Source: an uncultured Novosphingobium sp.
GTDB lineage: Bacteria; Pseudomonadota; Alphaproteobacteria; Sphingomonadales; Sphingomonadaceae
Assembly (NCBI GenBank): GCA_937996535.1
Contig: CALKVF010000002.1
Span: forward strand, 1-18,020
Direction: 5' to 3'
DNA length: 18,020 nt
This document shows, in pieces, positions 6,774 through 13,670 of this stretch. Both the position numbers and the translations under genes were made by a program. A model generated the notes under the pieces. The model had not been told where the DNA came from and did no database searches. It saw only the letters and a list, made by a program, of their open reading frames with translations. Within the stretch, counting starts at the first letter, position 1, and every line of letters begins with the position of its first letter.

Positions 6774-7171
6774 ATATGGCGCCATTCCTCCGGCCGGACC
6801 GCCGAGACCGAGAGCCGGAACTTGGTCAGCAGTTCCATCTCGGCCAGCGCCGGGTCGGCCTTGATTTCCTTGAGCGTCACGGTCCGCTTGAGCTTGCGCA
6901 CCGGCTTGAGCCTCACTGCCGACCAGCGCCCGGTGTCGTCACTTGGATCCTGTAGGTGTTCTGCCGAAATTTCCGCAATGCCAACCACTTCAACGCCGAT
7001 GTTCGAGTGATAGAAGAACACTTCATCACCCAGCTTCATCGCCCGCATGTTGTTGCGCGCGGTGTAGTTGCGCACGCCGTCCCAGGTGCCCTCGCCCTCG
7101 GTCACGAGGTCATCCCAGCTGTATACATCCGGTTCGGACTTCATCAGCCAATAGGATTTGATTTTGCTCAT
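6752..7171 (-). CDS. EVE-domain protein (thymocyte nuclear protein 1 family)
   Basis: A 139-residue cytoplasmic protein that is one complete EVE domain. Hallmarks are YWLMKSEPDVYSWDDL near the N-terminus, TWDGVRNYTARNNMRAMKLGD at about residues 29-49, then VFFYHSN, VVGIAEI and a C-terminal LSVSAVRPEEW. EVE domains belong to the PUA/YTH-like fold, and members are thought to bind modified bases in DNA or RNA. The natural ligand of these stand-alone bacterial forms is not settled. The start SKIKSYWLMKSEP fits the family. The gene is divergent from the dioxygenase gene, with 61 bases between the starts that hold a strong inverted repeat. It converges on the ThDP-enzyme gene. Family assignment is secure; biological role is open. 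Confidence 0.93.
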   Translation of the reverse strand: MSKIKSYWLMKSEPDVYSWDDLVTEGEGTWDGVRNYTARNNMRAMKLGDEVFFYHSNIGVEVVGIAEISAEHLQDPSDDTGRWSAVRLKPVRKLKRTVTLKEIKADPALAEMELLTKFRLSVSAVRPEEWRHILALSEG

Positions 7172-7187
7172 GCCATGCCCCGAGAAA

Positions 7188-7212
7188 GCGTCTAAGGCGG
7201 CGCCATAGACGC
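7188..7212. promoter_or_regulatory. Inverted repeat in the EVE/dioxygenase divergent region
   Basis: GCGTCTA (7188-7194) and TAGACGC (7206-7212) are perfect seven-base arms around an 11-base spacer whose core contains the self-complementary GGCGCC. The repeat lies 16 bases from the EVE start and 20 bases from the dioxygenase start. On the minus strand TTGAGG (complement of 7226-7231) and TATGGC (complement of 7202-7207) form a possible EVE promoter with 18-base spacing, and its -10 falls inside the repeat. This is the position expected of an operator. Confidence 0.4.
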
Positions 7213-7232
7213 ATTATCCGGACTGCCTCAAT

Positions 7233-8168
7233 ATGCCTTTGACTACTCTCCCCGTACTTTCGCTGGCCGACGATTCCGCCGCTTTCTCCAAGGCCATCGG
7301 TGACAGCTTTAAGACCTTCGGCTTTGCCATGGTGAAAGACTTCGACATCGACCGCGGCCTGATCGACCGCGCGTGGCAGCTCTCGCAGCAGTTCTTTGCG
7401 CTGCCCGAGGCTGAAAAGCGCAGCTATCACAACCCCGCCATCGCTGGCGCGCGCGGCTACACCCCGTTCGGGGTCGAAATCGCCAAGGACGCCAAGGCCC
7501 ACGATCTCAAGGAATTCTGGCACATTGGCCGCGACCTGCCCGAAGGCAGCCCGCTGGCGGATTCGATGCCGCCGAACGTCTGGCCGGCTCAGCCCGATGG
7601 CTTTCGTGACGTGTTCAGCGAACTCTATCGCCAGTTCGATGCAACCGGCGCGACGATCCTGTCGCGCATCGCGGTCTACCTCGGGCTCGACGAAAACTGG
7701 TTCAACGGCCCGATCGAAGACGGCAACTCGGTAATGCGCCTGCTGCACTATCCGCCGCTCAACAACGTCGAGGGTGAAGCGATCCGCGCCGGCGCGCATG
7801 GTGACATCAACCTCATCACGCTGCTGCTGGGTGCCGAGGAAGCCGGCCTTGAACTGCTGACCAAGGAAGGCAACTGGATCAGCGCCTCGCCGCCGGAAGG
7901 CGCGATGGTGATCAACGTGGGGGACATGCTCTCGCGGCTCACCAACGATGTGCTGCCCTCGACCATCCACCGCGTGCGCAACCCCAATGCCGAGCGCGCC
8001 CGGTTCAGCCGCTATTCGATGCCGTTCTTCCTGCACCTGCGCAGCGATTTTCCCTTCCACACCCTGCCGCAGTGCATCACGCCCGAAAACCCGGATCGCT
8101 ATCCGGTTTCGATCACGGCGGATGAGTTCCTGCAGCAGCGCCTGCGCGAAATCGGCCTCAAGAAGTAA
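7233..8168 (+). CDS. 2-oxoglutarate/Fe(II)-dependent dioxygenase, isopenicillin N synthase family
   Basis: A 311-residue cytoplasmic non-haem iron oxygenase. The N-terminal DIOX_N-type region (about 5-110) begins with LPVLSLADDSAAFSKAIGDSFKTFGFAMVKD. The catalytic double-stranded beta-helix follows at about 165-270. The iron ligands are all present: His189 and Asp191 in AHGDINL and His246 in TIHRVRNP. Arg260 and Ser262 in RFSRYS form the expected RxS pair that binds 2-oxoglutarate. Members of this family hydroxylate or oxidise small molecules, but the sequence does not show which. No biosynthetic neighbour points to a substrate. No good ribosome site precedes the ATG at 7233, but no better start exists. 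It is divergent from the EVE gene and followed by three inverted repeats. Confidence 0.92.
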   Translation: MPLTTLPVLSLADDSAAFSKAIGDSFKTFGFAMVKDFDIDRGLIDRAWQLSQQFFALPEAEKRSYHNPAIAGARGYTPFGVEIAKDAKAHDLKEFWHIGRDLPEGSPLADSMPPNVWPAQPDGFRDVFSELYRQFDATGATILSRIAVYLGLDENWFNGPIEDGNSVMRLLHYPPLNNVEGEAIRAGAHGDINLITLLLGAEEAGLELLTKEGNWISASPPEGAMVINVGDMLSRLTNDVLPSTIHRVRNPNAERARFSRYSMPFFLHLRSDFPFHTLPQCITPENPDRYPVSITADEFLQQRLREIGLKK

Positions 8169-8170
8169 GC

Positions 8171-8239
8171 CGGCGGTAAAGCCTCCGCCGCGCCCAATTC
8201 TTAATGGGCGTAGCGGGGCTTAACCCTATTTTCAGCCCC
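8171..8239. repeat. Three consecutive inverted repeats after the dioxygenase gene
   Basis: Immediately after the dioxygenase stop three perfect six-base stems follow each other: CGGCGG/CCGCCG (8171-8176 and 8185-8190, loop 8), CGCCCA/TGGGCG (8191-8196 and 8205-8210, loop 8), and GGGGCT/AGCCCC (8215-8220 and 8234-8239, loop 13). The first two abut with no gap. None has a clean T-run, although the third is T-rich in its loop. They may end the dioxygenase message or fold in the leader of the next gene. Confidence 0.4.
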
Positions 8240-8284
8240 CGGTGGCATCCCTTGCGTGAACGGGCGCAGGGGACCACACCGGGC

Positions 8285-9952
8285 ATGCAGGCAGATACCA
8301 TCACCAACCCAGCCGCCGGGGTCGCACCGGCTATGCTTGGCGACACGCGGATGGACAAGGCCCGGCGCGACGTAATCGCGCTGGCTATCGCGGCGGCGGC
8401 AATCATCATGTTCGTCGGCACCGGGGGCTCGGTGCTCTCCAGTATCGTGCGCGCCATGGCCGGCCACGGCGGCGGGCCCGACCGGATGCTGTCCAACGCC
8501 CTGCTGCTCAACATCGCGCTGATCATCTTCGGCTGGCGGCGCTATAGCGAACTGGTCGAGGAAATCCGCGAACGCCGCCGCGCCGAGCGGCAGGCCCGCG
8601 AACTGGCCGAGCGTGATCCGTTGACCGGATGCCTCAATCGCCGCTCCATCAGCCCGCAAACCGACGCCCTGATCGCCGCCGCCGCCCCCTCGGGCAAGGC
8701 CGTGGCCTTCCTGATGCTCGATCTCGACAGCTTCAAGCAGGTCAATGACGTTCACGGCCACATCGCGGGCGACACTTTGCTGCGCCATGCCGCTGCGCGG
8801 ATCCGCGCCAGCCTGCCGCCCGATGCCCTGCTCGGCCGGCTTGGCGGCGATGAATTTGCCTGCGTGGTGCCGTTCGATCCGGCCCATGCCGAACAGATCG
8901 ACGCCTTGGCCGAGCGGCTGATCGCAGAAGTGGCCGTGCCGGTCGAACATGGCGACATCCGGATCGAGACGACCACCTCGATCGGCGTGACCCGCAACGA
9001 TGGCCACGACCAGCCGTTTGATGCCCAGGCGCTGCTGCACATGGCCGACATCGCCATGTATCAGGCCAAGAACCACGGCCGGAACCGCTATTTCTGGTTC
9101 GACCCGGCGATGGAAACCGAGCTGCGGTTCCGCAACGAGCTGGAATCCGGCATCCGCCGCGGCGTGCCGCAGGGTGAATTCGTGCCCTATTACGAAAAGC
9201 AGATCGACCTTGCGAGCGGCGAGCTGGTCGGGTTCGAAATGCTCGCGCGGTGGATCTCGCCCAAGCTCGGGCTGGTCAGCCCCGACGTATTCATCCCCGC
9301 GGCCGAAGACATCGGCATGATTGCCGACCTTTCGGAAAGCGTGATCCGTCAGGCGCTCGACGATGCGCGTGGCTGGGATCCGCGCCTGACGCTGTCGGTC
9401 AACATCTCGCCAGTGCAGCTGCGCGATCCGTGGTTTGCCCAGCGGATCCTCAAGCTCCTGGTCGAGGCCAATTTTCCGCCCCACCGGCTCGACATCGAAA
9501 TCACCGAAAACTGCCTGCATGAAAACATCACGCTGGTCCGCTCGATGATCTCAAGCCTCAAGAATCAGGGCATCCGCGTGACGCTCGACGATTTCGGCAC
9601 CGGCTATTCCTCGCTCTCGCAGCTCCATTCGCTGCCGTTTGACCGGATCAAGATCGACCGCAGCTTCATCACCCAGCTGCCCGGCAATCCCGATTGCGCG
9701 ACCATCGTGCGCTCGATCGCCTCGCTCGGCGAAGGTCTGGGCCTGCCGATCACCGCCGAAGGCGTGGAAACCGAAGAAGTCCTGCGCGAACTCGAGCAGT
9801 TCGGCACCTTCAATGCCCAGGGCTACTACTTCGGCCACCCCGCCCCGGCGCGCGACACGCACCGCGAACTGGCCCGGCTTGACCTGCTGCTCGATCCGGC
9901 AGCCTTCAGCCGCGAAGATTCGGCCGATATCAGCCTCCAGCGCCGCGCCTGA
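8285..9952 (+). CDS. Membrane GGDEF-EAL protein (cyclic-di-GMP turnover)
   Basis: A 555-residue inner-membrane signalling protein. Two hydrophobic helices (about residues 29-51 and 70-86) are followed by a short Arg/Glu-rich coiled linker, a GGDEF domain (about 110-275) and an EAL domain (about 285-530). The synthase motif GGDEF at 187-191 is intact, but the inhibitory RxxD site upstream is replaced by LPPD. The EAL motif reads EML (318-320) with its Glu kept. Asn373, Glu408, Asp435-Asp436 in LDDFGTG, Lys456 in KIDRSF and Glu492 and Glu495 in AEGVET are all present, so phosphodiesterase activity is likely. There is no PAS, GAF or other sensor domain. The start at 8285 follows AGGGGA (8268-8273) at an 11-base distance; ATGs at 8333 and 8351, and an upstream one at 8204, are less likely. 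Net activity cannot be told from sequence. Confidence 0.9.
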   Translation: MQADTITNPAAGVAPAMLGDTRMDKARRDVIALAIAAAAIIMFVGTGGSVLSSIVRAMAGHGGGPDRMLSNALLLNIALIIFGWRRYSELVEEIRERRRAERQARELAERDPLTGCLNRRSISPQTDALIAAAAPSGKAVAFLMLDLDSFKQVNDVHGHIAGDTLLRHAAARIRASLPPDALLGRLGGDEFACVVPFDPAHAEQIDALAERLIAEVAVPVEHGDIRIETTTSIGVTRNDGHDQPFDAQALLHMADIAMYQAKNHGRNRYFWFDPAMETELRFRNELESGIRRGVPQGEFVPYYEKQIDLASGELVGFEMLARWISPKLGLVSPDVFIPAAEDIGMIADLSESVIRQALDDARGWDPRLTLSVNISPVQLRDPWFAQRILKLLVEANFPPHRLDIEITENCLHENITLVRSMISSLKNQGIRVTLDDFGTGYSSLSQLHSLPFDRIKIDRSFITQLPGNPDCATIVRSIASLGEGLGLPITAEGVETEEVLRELEQFGTFNAQGYYFGHPAPARDTHRELARLDLLLDPAAFSREDSADISLQRRA

Positions 9953-9964
9953 TCCACCAGCCAC

Positions 9965-9993
9965 TGGACGCCGCTGCGCCTGAGGCCTAGAGC
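9965..9993 (+). promoter_or_regulatory. Candidate leaderless promoter of the dapF operon
   Basis: TGGACG (9965-9970) and TAGAGC (9988-9993, within CCTAGAGC) are exactly 17 bases apart. Seven bases separate the -10 from the ATG of dapF at 10001, and no purine-rich ribosome site lies between. The layout matches that upstream of the ThDP-enzyme gene and pgsA. Confidence 0.4.
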
Positions 9994-10000
9994 GCAGGCC

Positions 10001-10819
10001 ATGCGCGTGCCTTTCATCAAGATGCATGGTCTCGGCAACGATTTCGTCGTGCTCGACGCGCGCGAAGGGCTTGGCGTGACCGTCGATACCGCGCTCGCCC
10101 GGGCGCTGGCCAATCGCCACACCGGGATCGGCTGCGACCAGCTGATCCTGCTTGAACCCAGCGTCACGGCTGATTTCCGGATGCGGATCTTCAATCCCGA
10201 TGGCGGCGAGGTCGAAGCCTGCGGCAATGCCACCCGCGCGGTCGGCCTGCTACATGGCAAGCCTGCCCGGATCGAAACGCTCGGCGGCGAACTCGCCTCT
10301 GACCCCGCCCCCGGCGGGATCGCGGTCGACATGGGCACCCCGCGCTTTGGCTGGGATGAAATCCCGCTGGCCTATGCGATGGACACGCTGACCATGCCGG
10401 TCGGCTGGGAAGACCTTGATGCGCCAACCGCGGTCAATGTCGGCAATCCGCATGTCATCTTCTTTGTGCCCGATTGCGAAGCGGTCGAGCTTGACCGCCT
10501 GGGTCCGCTGATCGAACACGATCCGCTGTTTCCCGAACGGATCAACGTCAACGTCTGCACGATCACCGACCGCACCCATATCCGCCTGCGGGTGTGGGAA
10601 CGCGGCGCCGGGCTGACGCTGGCTTGCGGCACCGGCGCCTGCGCCACCGCGATCGGCGCGATGCGGCGCGGGCTGGTTGAACGCGATGTCGAAGTAACCC
10701 TGCCCGGCGGACCGCTGCGGATCCAATGGACCGAGGCCGGGCGCATCCGCATGACCGGCCCTGCCACCGAGGCCTTTCGCGGCACCTTTGATCCCGCCGC
10801 CTATGGAGTGGCTGGGTGA
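10001..10819 (+). CDS. dapF: Diaminopimelate epimerase
   Basis: A 272-residue cytoplasmic, cofactor-independent epimerase that converts LL- to meso-diaminopimelate for lysine and peptidoglycan synthesis. The start MRVPFIKMHGLGNDFVV is the family N-terminus. The two catalytic cysteines that act as acid and base are Cys74 (EACGNATR) and Cys209 (LACGTGACAT). NVGNPHVIFF near residue 146 and ERGAGLTLACG at about 200-210 are further substrate-site motifs. One departure is CGNATR where most homologues have CGNG(A/T)R. The gene leads a four-gene operon, and its TGA overlaps the GTG start of mtaB. Transcription probably begins at or beside its own start codon. Confidence 0.96.
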   Translation: MRVPFIKMHGLGNDFVVLDAREGLGVTVDTALARALANRHTGIGCDQLILLEPSVTADFRMRIFNPDGGEVEACGNATRAVGLLHGKPARIETLGGELASDPAPGGIAVDMGTPRFGWDEIPLAYAMDTLTMPVGWEDLDAPTAVNVGNPHVIFFVPDCEAVELDRLGPLIEHDPLFPERINVNVCTITDRTHIRLRVWERGAGLTLACGTGACATAIGAMRRGLVERDVEVTLPGGPLRIQWTEAGRIRMTGPATEAFRGTFDPAAYGVAG

Positions 10820-11988
10820 GCGCAGAAGTGATTTCGCTGGGGTGCCGGCTCAATCTGTCTGAAAGCGAAACCCTGCGCGCCCTCCTCGCCGCCGAGGACG
10901 AACTGGTGGTGATCAACTCCTGCGCAGTCACCGCCGAGGCCGTGCGCCAGACCCGTCAGGCGATCCGCAAGGCCCGCAAGGCCCGCCCCGATGCCCGCCT
11001 GCTGGTCACCGGCTGCGCCGCCGAGGTCGAACGCGCCGCGCTCGCCGCGATGCCCGAAGTCGACGGCCTGATCGCCAATGCCGCCAAGCTCGACCCGCGC
11101 GCCTGGAACGTTGCGCCGCTGGCCGATCCCGACCAGCGCCAGCACACCCGCGCGTTCATTGCGGTGCAGAACGGCTGCGATCATGCCTGCACCTTCTGCG
11201 TGATCCCGCAGGGGCGCGGAGCCAACCGCTCGCTTGCCATAGCGCAAGTGCTGCGCGAGGTGGAAAGCCACCTTGCTCGAGGTGCGCGCGAAGTGGTGCT
11301 GACCGGGGTGGACCTCGCCAGCTGGGGCACCGACCTGCCCGAAGCCCCTCCGCTCGGCACGCTGGTTGGCGCCATTCTGACCGCCTTCCCCCAGCTTCAA
11401 CGCCTGCGCCTCTCCTCGCTCGATGGGGCGACGATCGACCCGCAGCTTGAAGAGCTGATCGGCGGCGAAGCGCGGGTAATGCCGCACCTGCACCTCTCGC
11501 TCCAACATGGGGATGACCTGATCCTCAAGCGAATGAAGCGCCGCCATTCGCGCGGCGATGCCATCGATCTGGTCGCCCGACTCAAGGCCCGGCGCCCGGA
11601 AATCGTGATCGGCGCCGACCTTATCTCTGGCTTTCCGACCGAGGACGAGCGCGCCCACGCCGCCAATCTTTCGGTCATTGCCGACCTTGGCATCGTCCAC
11701 GGCCACGTGTTCCCCTATTCCCCGCGCCCGGGCACCCCGGCGGCGCGGATGCCGCAGGTTGCCCCGCCGGCGATCAAGGCGCGCGCGGCCCAGCTGCGCG
11801 GCGCGATTGCCGATCAGCGCCAGACGTGGCTAACCTCGCTGCTCGGCCAGCCCCAGCAAGTGCTTGCCGAACGCGACGGAACCGGCCATTCGCCCAATTT
11901 CGCACGGGTGCAGCTTGCCCCCGCAACCACACCCGGAACGATCGTGACCGTAATTCCCACCCAGATCATCGAAGGCTTGCTGGCATGA
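10816..11988 (+). CDS. mtaB: tRNA t6A37 methylthiotransferase (MtaB-like radical SAM enzyme)
   Basis: A 390-residue methylthiotransferase with the standard plan. The N-terminal UPF0004 domain carries a first iron-sulfur cluster on Cys10 (SLGCRLN), Cys36 (NSCAV) and Cys67 (TGCAA). The radical SAM domain carries the second on Cys121, Cys125 and Cys128 (CDHACTFC). A short TRAM-like RNA-binding tail follows (about 325-388). The SLGCRLN opening favours MtaB, which makes ms2t6A in tRNAs reading ANN codons, over MiaB (usually GCQMN) or RimO. The start is GTG at 10816, overlapping the dapF stop as GTGA; GGAG seven bases upstream supports it. The stop overlaps the ftsY start as ATGA. Confidence 0.92.
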   Translation: MSAEVISLGCRLNLSESETLRALLAAEDELVVINSCAVTAEAVRQTRQAIRKARKARPDARLLVTGCAAEVERAALAAMPEVDGLIANAAKLDPRAWNVAPLADPDQRQHTRAFIAVQNGCDHACTFCVIPQGRGANRSLAIAQVLREVESHLARGAREVVLTGVDLASWGTDLPEAPPLGTLVGAILTAFPQLQRLRLSSLDGATIDPQLEELIGGEARVMPHLHLSLQHGDDLILKRMKRRHSRGDAIDLVARLKARRPEIVIGADLISGFPTEDERAHAANLSVIADLGIVHGHVFPYSPRPGTPAARMPQVAPPAIKARAAQLRGAIADQRQTWLTSLLGQPQQVLAERDGTGHSPNFARVQLAPATTPGTIVTVIPTQIIEGLLA

Positions 11989-12911
11989 GCAGCGAAACCA
12001 GCTGGAGCGAGCGCCTGTTTGGCGGCTTCCGCAAGACCTCCGAACGCCTCTCCGACAATCTTGCCGGGATCGTCACCAAGGCCAAGCTCGACGACGAGCA
12101 GCTTGATGACATCGAGGACGCGCTGATCCTTTCCGACCTCGGCCCGCGCGCCGCGCGCCGCATTCGTGACCGGCTGGCCGGTGAGCGGTTTGAACGCGGG
12201 ATCGATGAAACCGCGATCAAGCAGGCCGTAGCCGATGAAATCGCCGCGATCCTGCGCCCCGTAGCCAAGCCGCTCGAAGTCGTGGCCTTCCCGCGCCCGC
12301 AGGTGGTGCTGGTGATCGGGGTCAACGGCTCGGGCAAGACCACCACCATCGCCAAGCTTGCCCACCTGTTCCAGGAGCAGGATTACGGCGTGATGCTGGC
12401 CGCCGGCGACACCTTCCGCGCCGCGGCGATCGGCCAGCTGGGCGTCTGGGCCGAGCGGTTGGGCGTGCCGGTGATCAAGGGGCCGGAAGGCGGCGATCCT
12501 TCGGCAGTGGTGTTCGATGCGGTCAAGGCGGCGACCGAACAGGGGATCGACGCGCTGATCGTCGACACTGCCGGGCGCCTCCAGAACAAGCGCGAGCTGA
12601 TGGACGAACTGGCCAAGATCCGCCGCGTGCTCGGCCGCCTCAATCCCGAGGCCCCGCATGACGTTGTGCTGGTGCTTGATGCCACCAACGGGCAGAATGT
12701 CTTGCAGCAGATCGAAACCTTCAAGGAGGTTGCGGGCGTGACCGGCCTGATCATGACCAAGCTCGATGGCACCGCGCGCGGCGGCGTGCTGGTCGCGGCG
12801 GCCGAACAATACGGGCTGCCGATCCACGCCATCGGGGTCGGCGAAAAGATTGACGACCTGCGCCCCTTCGATCCCGACCTTGTCGCGCGCGTGATTGCGG
12901 GAGTGGCCTGA
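11985..12911 (+). CDS. ftsY: Signal recognition particle receptor FtsY
   Basis: The 308-residue SRP-family GTPase that docks ribosome-nascent-chain complexes at the inner membrane. An N domain (about 1-95) precedes the G domain. Visible GTPase motifs are the P-loop GVNGSGKTTT (112-121), AAGDTFRAAA (about 139-148), DTAGR (194-198), TKLDGTARGG (258-267) and the closing GVGEKIDDLRPFD. The long acidic A domain of E. coli FtsY is missing; only a short amphipathic start (SWSERLFGGFRKTSERL) remains, as is usual in alphaproteobacteria. The ATG at 11985 overlaps the mtaB stop. The frame is open further upstream, but that stretch is Arg/Pro-rich and not FtsY-like. The stop shares one base with the yciB start. 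Confidence 0.97.
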   Translation: MSSETSWSERLFGGFRKTSERLSDNLAGIVTKAKLDDEQLDDIEDALILSDLGPRAARRIRDRLAGERFERGIDETAIKQAVADEIAAILRPVAKPLEVVAFPRPQVVLVIGVNGSGKTTTIAKLAHLFQEQDYGVMLAAGDTFRAAAIGQLGVWAERLGVPVIKGPEGGDPSAVVFDAVKAATEQGIDALIVDTAGRLQNKRELMDELAKIRRVLGRLNPEAPHDVVLVLDATNGQNVLQQIETFKEVAGVTGLIMTKLDGTARGGVLVAAAEQYGLPIHAIGVGEKIDDLRPFDPDLVARVIAGVA

Positions 12912-13561
12912 TGAGCGATACCCCTGCCCCCAAGAAGTCCGGTTCGGGCCTGCTCAACCTGCTGGTCGATTACGGCCCGGTCGCGGTGTTTTTTGCGATC
13001 TACAGGCACTACAGCCCCGCCGCGCATGACAATGCCGTGGGCGAAGTCTTCGCCGTGATGCGCGGGACCGTGGCCTTCATGATGGCCGCGGTGATCGCGC
13101 TGGCGGTGTCGCGCTGGAAGCTGGGCAAGATTTCGCCGATGCTGTGGCTCTCGACCGGACTGATTGTCGTGTTCGGCGGGCTGACCGTGTTCTTCCAGGA
13201 CAAGAGCTGGATCCAGATCAAGCCGACAGTGATCTACCTGCTGTTCGGCGCCGCGCTGCTGATCGGCGCCGCGCGGGGCAAGCCGCTGCTCAAATACCTG
13301 CTTCAAGCGGCCTTCGAGGGGCTGAACGATACCGGGTGGATGAAGCTCTCGCGCAACTGGGGGCTGTTTTTCTTCTTCCTTGCCGCGCTCAACGAAGTGC
13401 TGCGTCAGCAATTGACCTTTGGGGACTGGATCGCGGCCAAGCTGTGGCTGTTCATGCCACTGACTTTCCTGTTCACTTTTGCGCACATCCCGATGCTGCT
13501 GCGCCACGGCATGGCCGAAAGCGCCGAGAGCGATGTCATCGCCGACCCGCCGCACGAATGA
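12911..13561 (+). CDS. yciB: Inner-membrane-spanning protein YciB (septation protein A family)
   Basis: A 216-residue polytopic inner-membrane protein of the YciB/IspZ family, linked to cell envelope synthesis and septation, although its exact activity is unknown. Family features are LLVDYGPVAVFFAIY near residues 17-31, the run FFQDKSWIQIKPTVIYLLFGAALL (key part KPT), and LSRNWGLFFFFLAALNEVL. I count about five or six hydrophobic segments. The name septation protein comes from Shigella ispA mutants. Its place directly after ftsY is common in alphaproteobacteria. It is the last gene of the dapF operon; ATG begins on the last base of the ftsY stop (TGATG). No classical terminator follows. Confidence 0.93.
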   Translation: MSDTPAPKKSGSGLLNLLVDYGPVAVFFAIYRHYSPAAHDNAVGEVFAVMRGTVAFMMAAVIALAVSRWKLGKISPMLWLSTGLIVVFGGLTVFFQDKSWIQIKPTVIYLLFGAALLIGAARGKPLLKYLLQAAFEGLNDTGWMKLSRNWGLFFFFLAALNEVLRQQLTFGDWIAAKLWLFMPLTFLFTFAHIPMLLRHGMAESAESDVIADPPHE

Positions 13562-13580
13562 AAACCACTCGCAAAAAGGT

Positions 13581-13609
13581 GTGACAAGCGGGCCATCCCG
13601 CGCAATAGT
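13581..13609 (+). promoter_or_regulatory. Candidate promoter of the PuuD-like gene
   Basis: GTGACA (13581-13586, five of six consensus bases) and AATAGT (13604-13609, four of six) are separated by 17 bases. The spacer contains a perfect small palindrome GCGGG-CCAT-CCCGC (13588-13601), which may be an operator or the tail hairpin of the yciB transcript. Transcription would start near 13616. Confidence 0.5.
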
Positions 13610-13617
13610 CGAATCGT

Positions 13618-13635
13618 GGCCCGGAAAACTGGGTC
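13618..13635 (+). other. Predicted 5'-end hairpin of the PuuD-like mRNA
   Basis: GGCCCGG-AAAA-CTGGGTC can form a seven-base-pair stem, including two G-U pairs, closed by an AAAA loop. It would lie within two or three bases of the predicted transcription start, where a stem can protect an mRNA against 5'-end-dependent decay. Confidence 0.35.
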
Positions 13636-13660
13636 CCTTAAAGAACAACGCTTCGAATTA

Positions 13661-13668
13661 GGGGGAAG
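13661..13668 (+). promoter_or_regulatory. Strong ribosome binding site of the PuuD-like gene
   Basis: GGGGGAAG lies two bases before the ATG at 13671. It is the most purine-rich site in the window and fixes the start codon. Confidence 0.6.
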
Positions 13669-13670
13669 CA

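Noticed and set aside
8201..8223. Two TTAA words, considered as a CtrA binding site
   Set aside because: The CtrA consensus has about seven bases between the TTAA halves; here there are fifteen.
8169..8284. Leader of the GGDEF-EAL gene as a cyclic-di-GMP riboswitch
   Set aside because: The stems are simple inverted repeats and I do not see the conserved internal-loop bases of the known classes.
8201..9520. Minus-strand frame opposite the GGDEF-EAL gene
   Set aside because: Shadow frame in GC-rich DNA; the plus strand has complete GGDEF and EAL-type domains.
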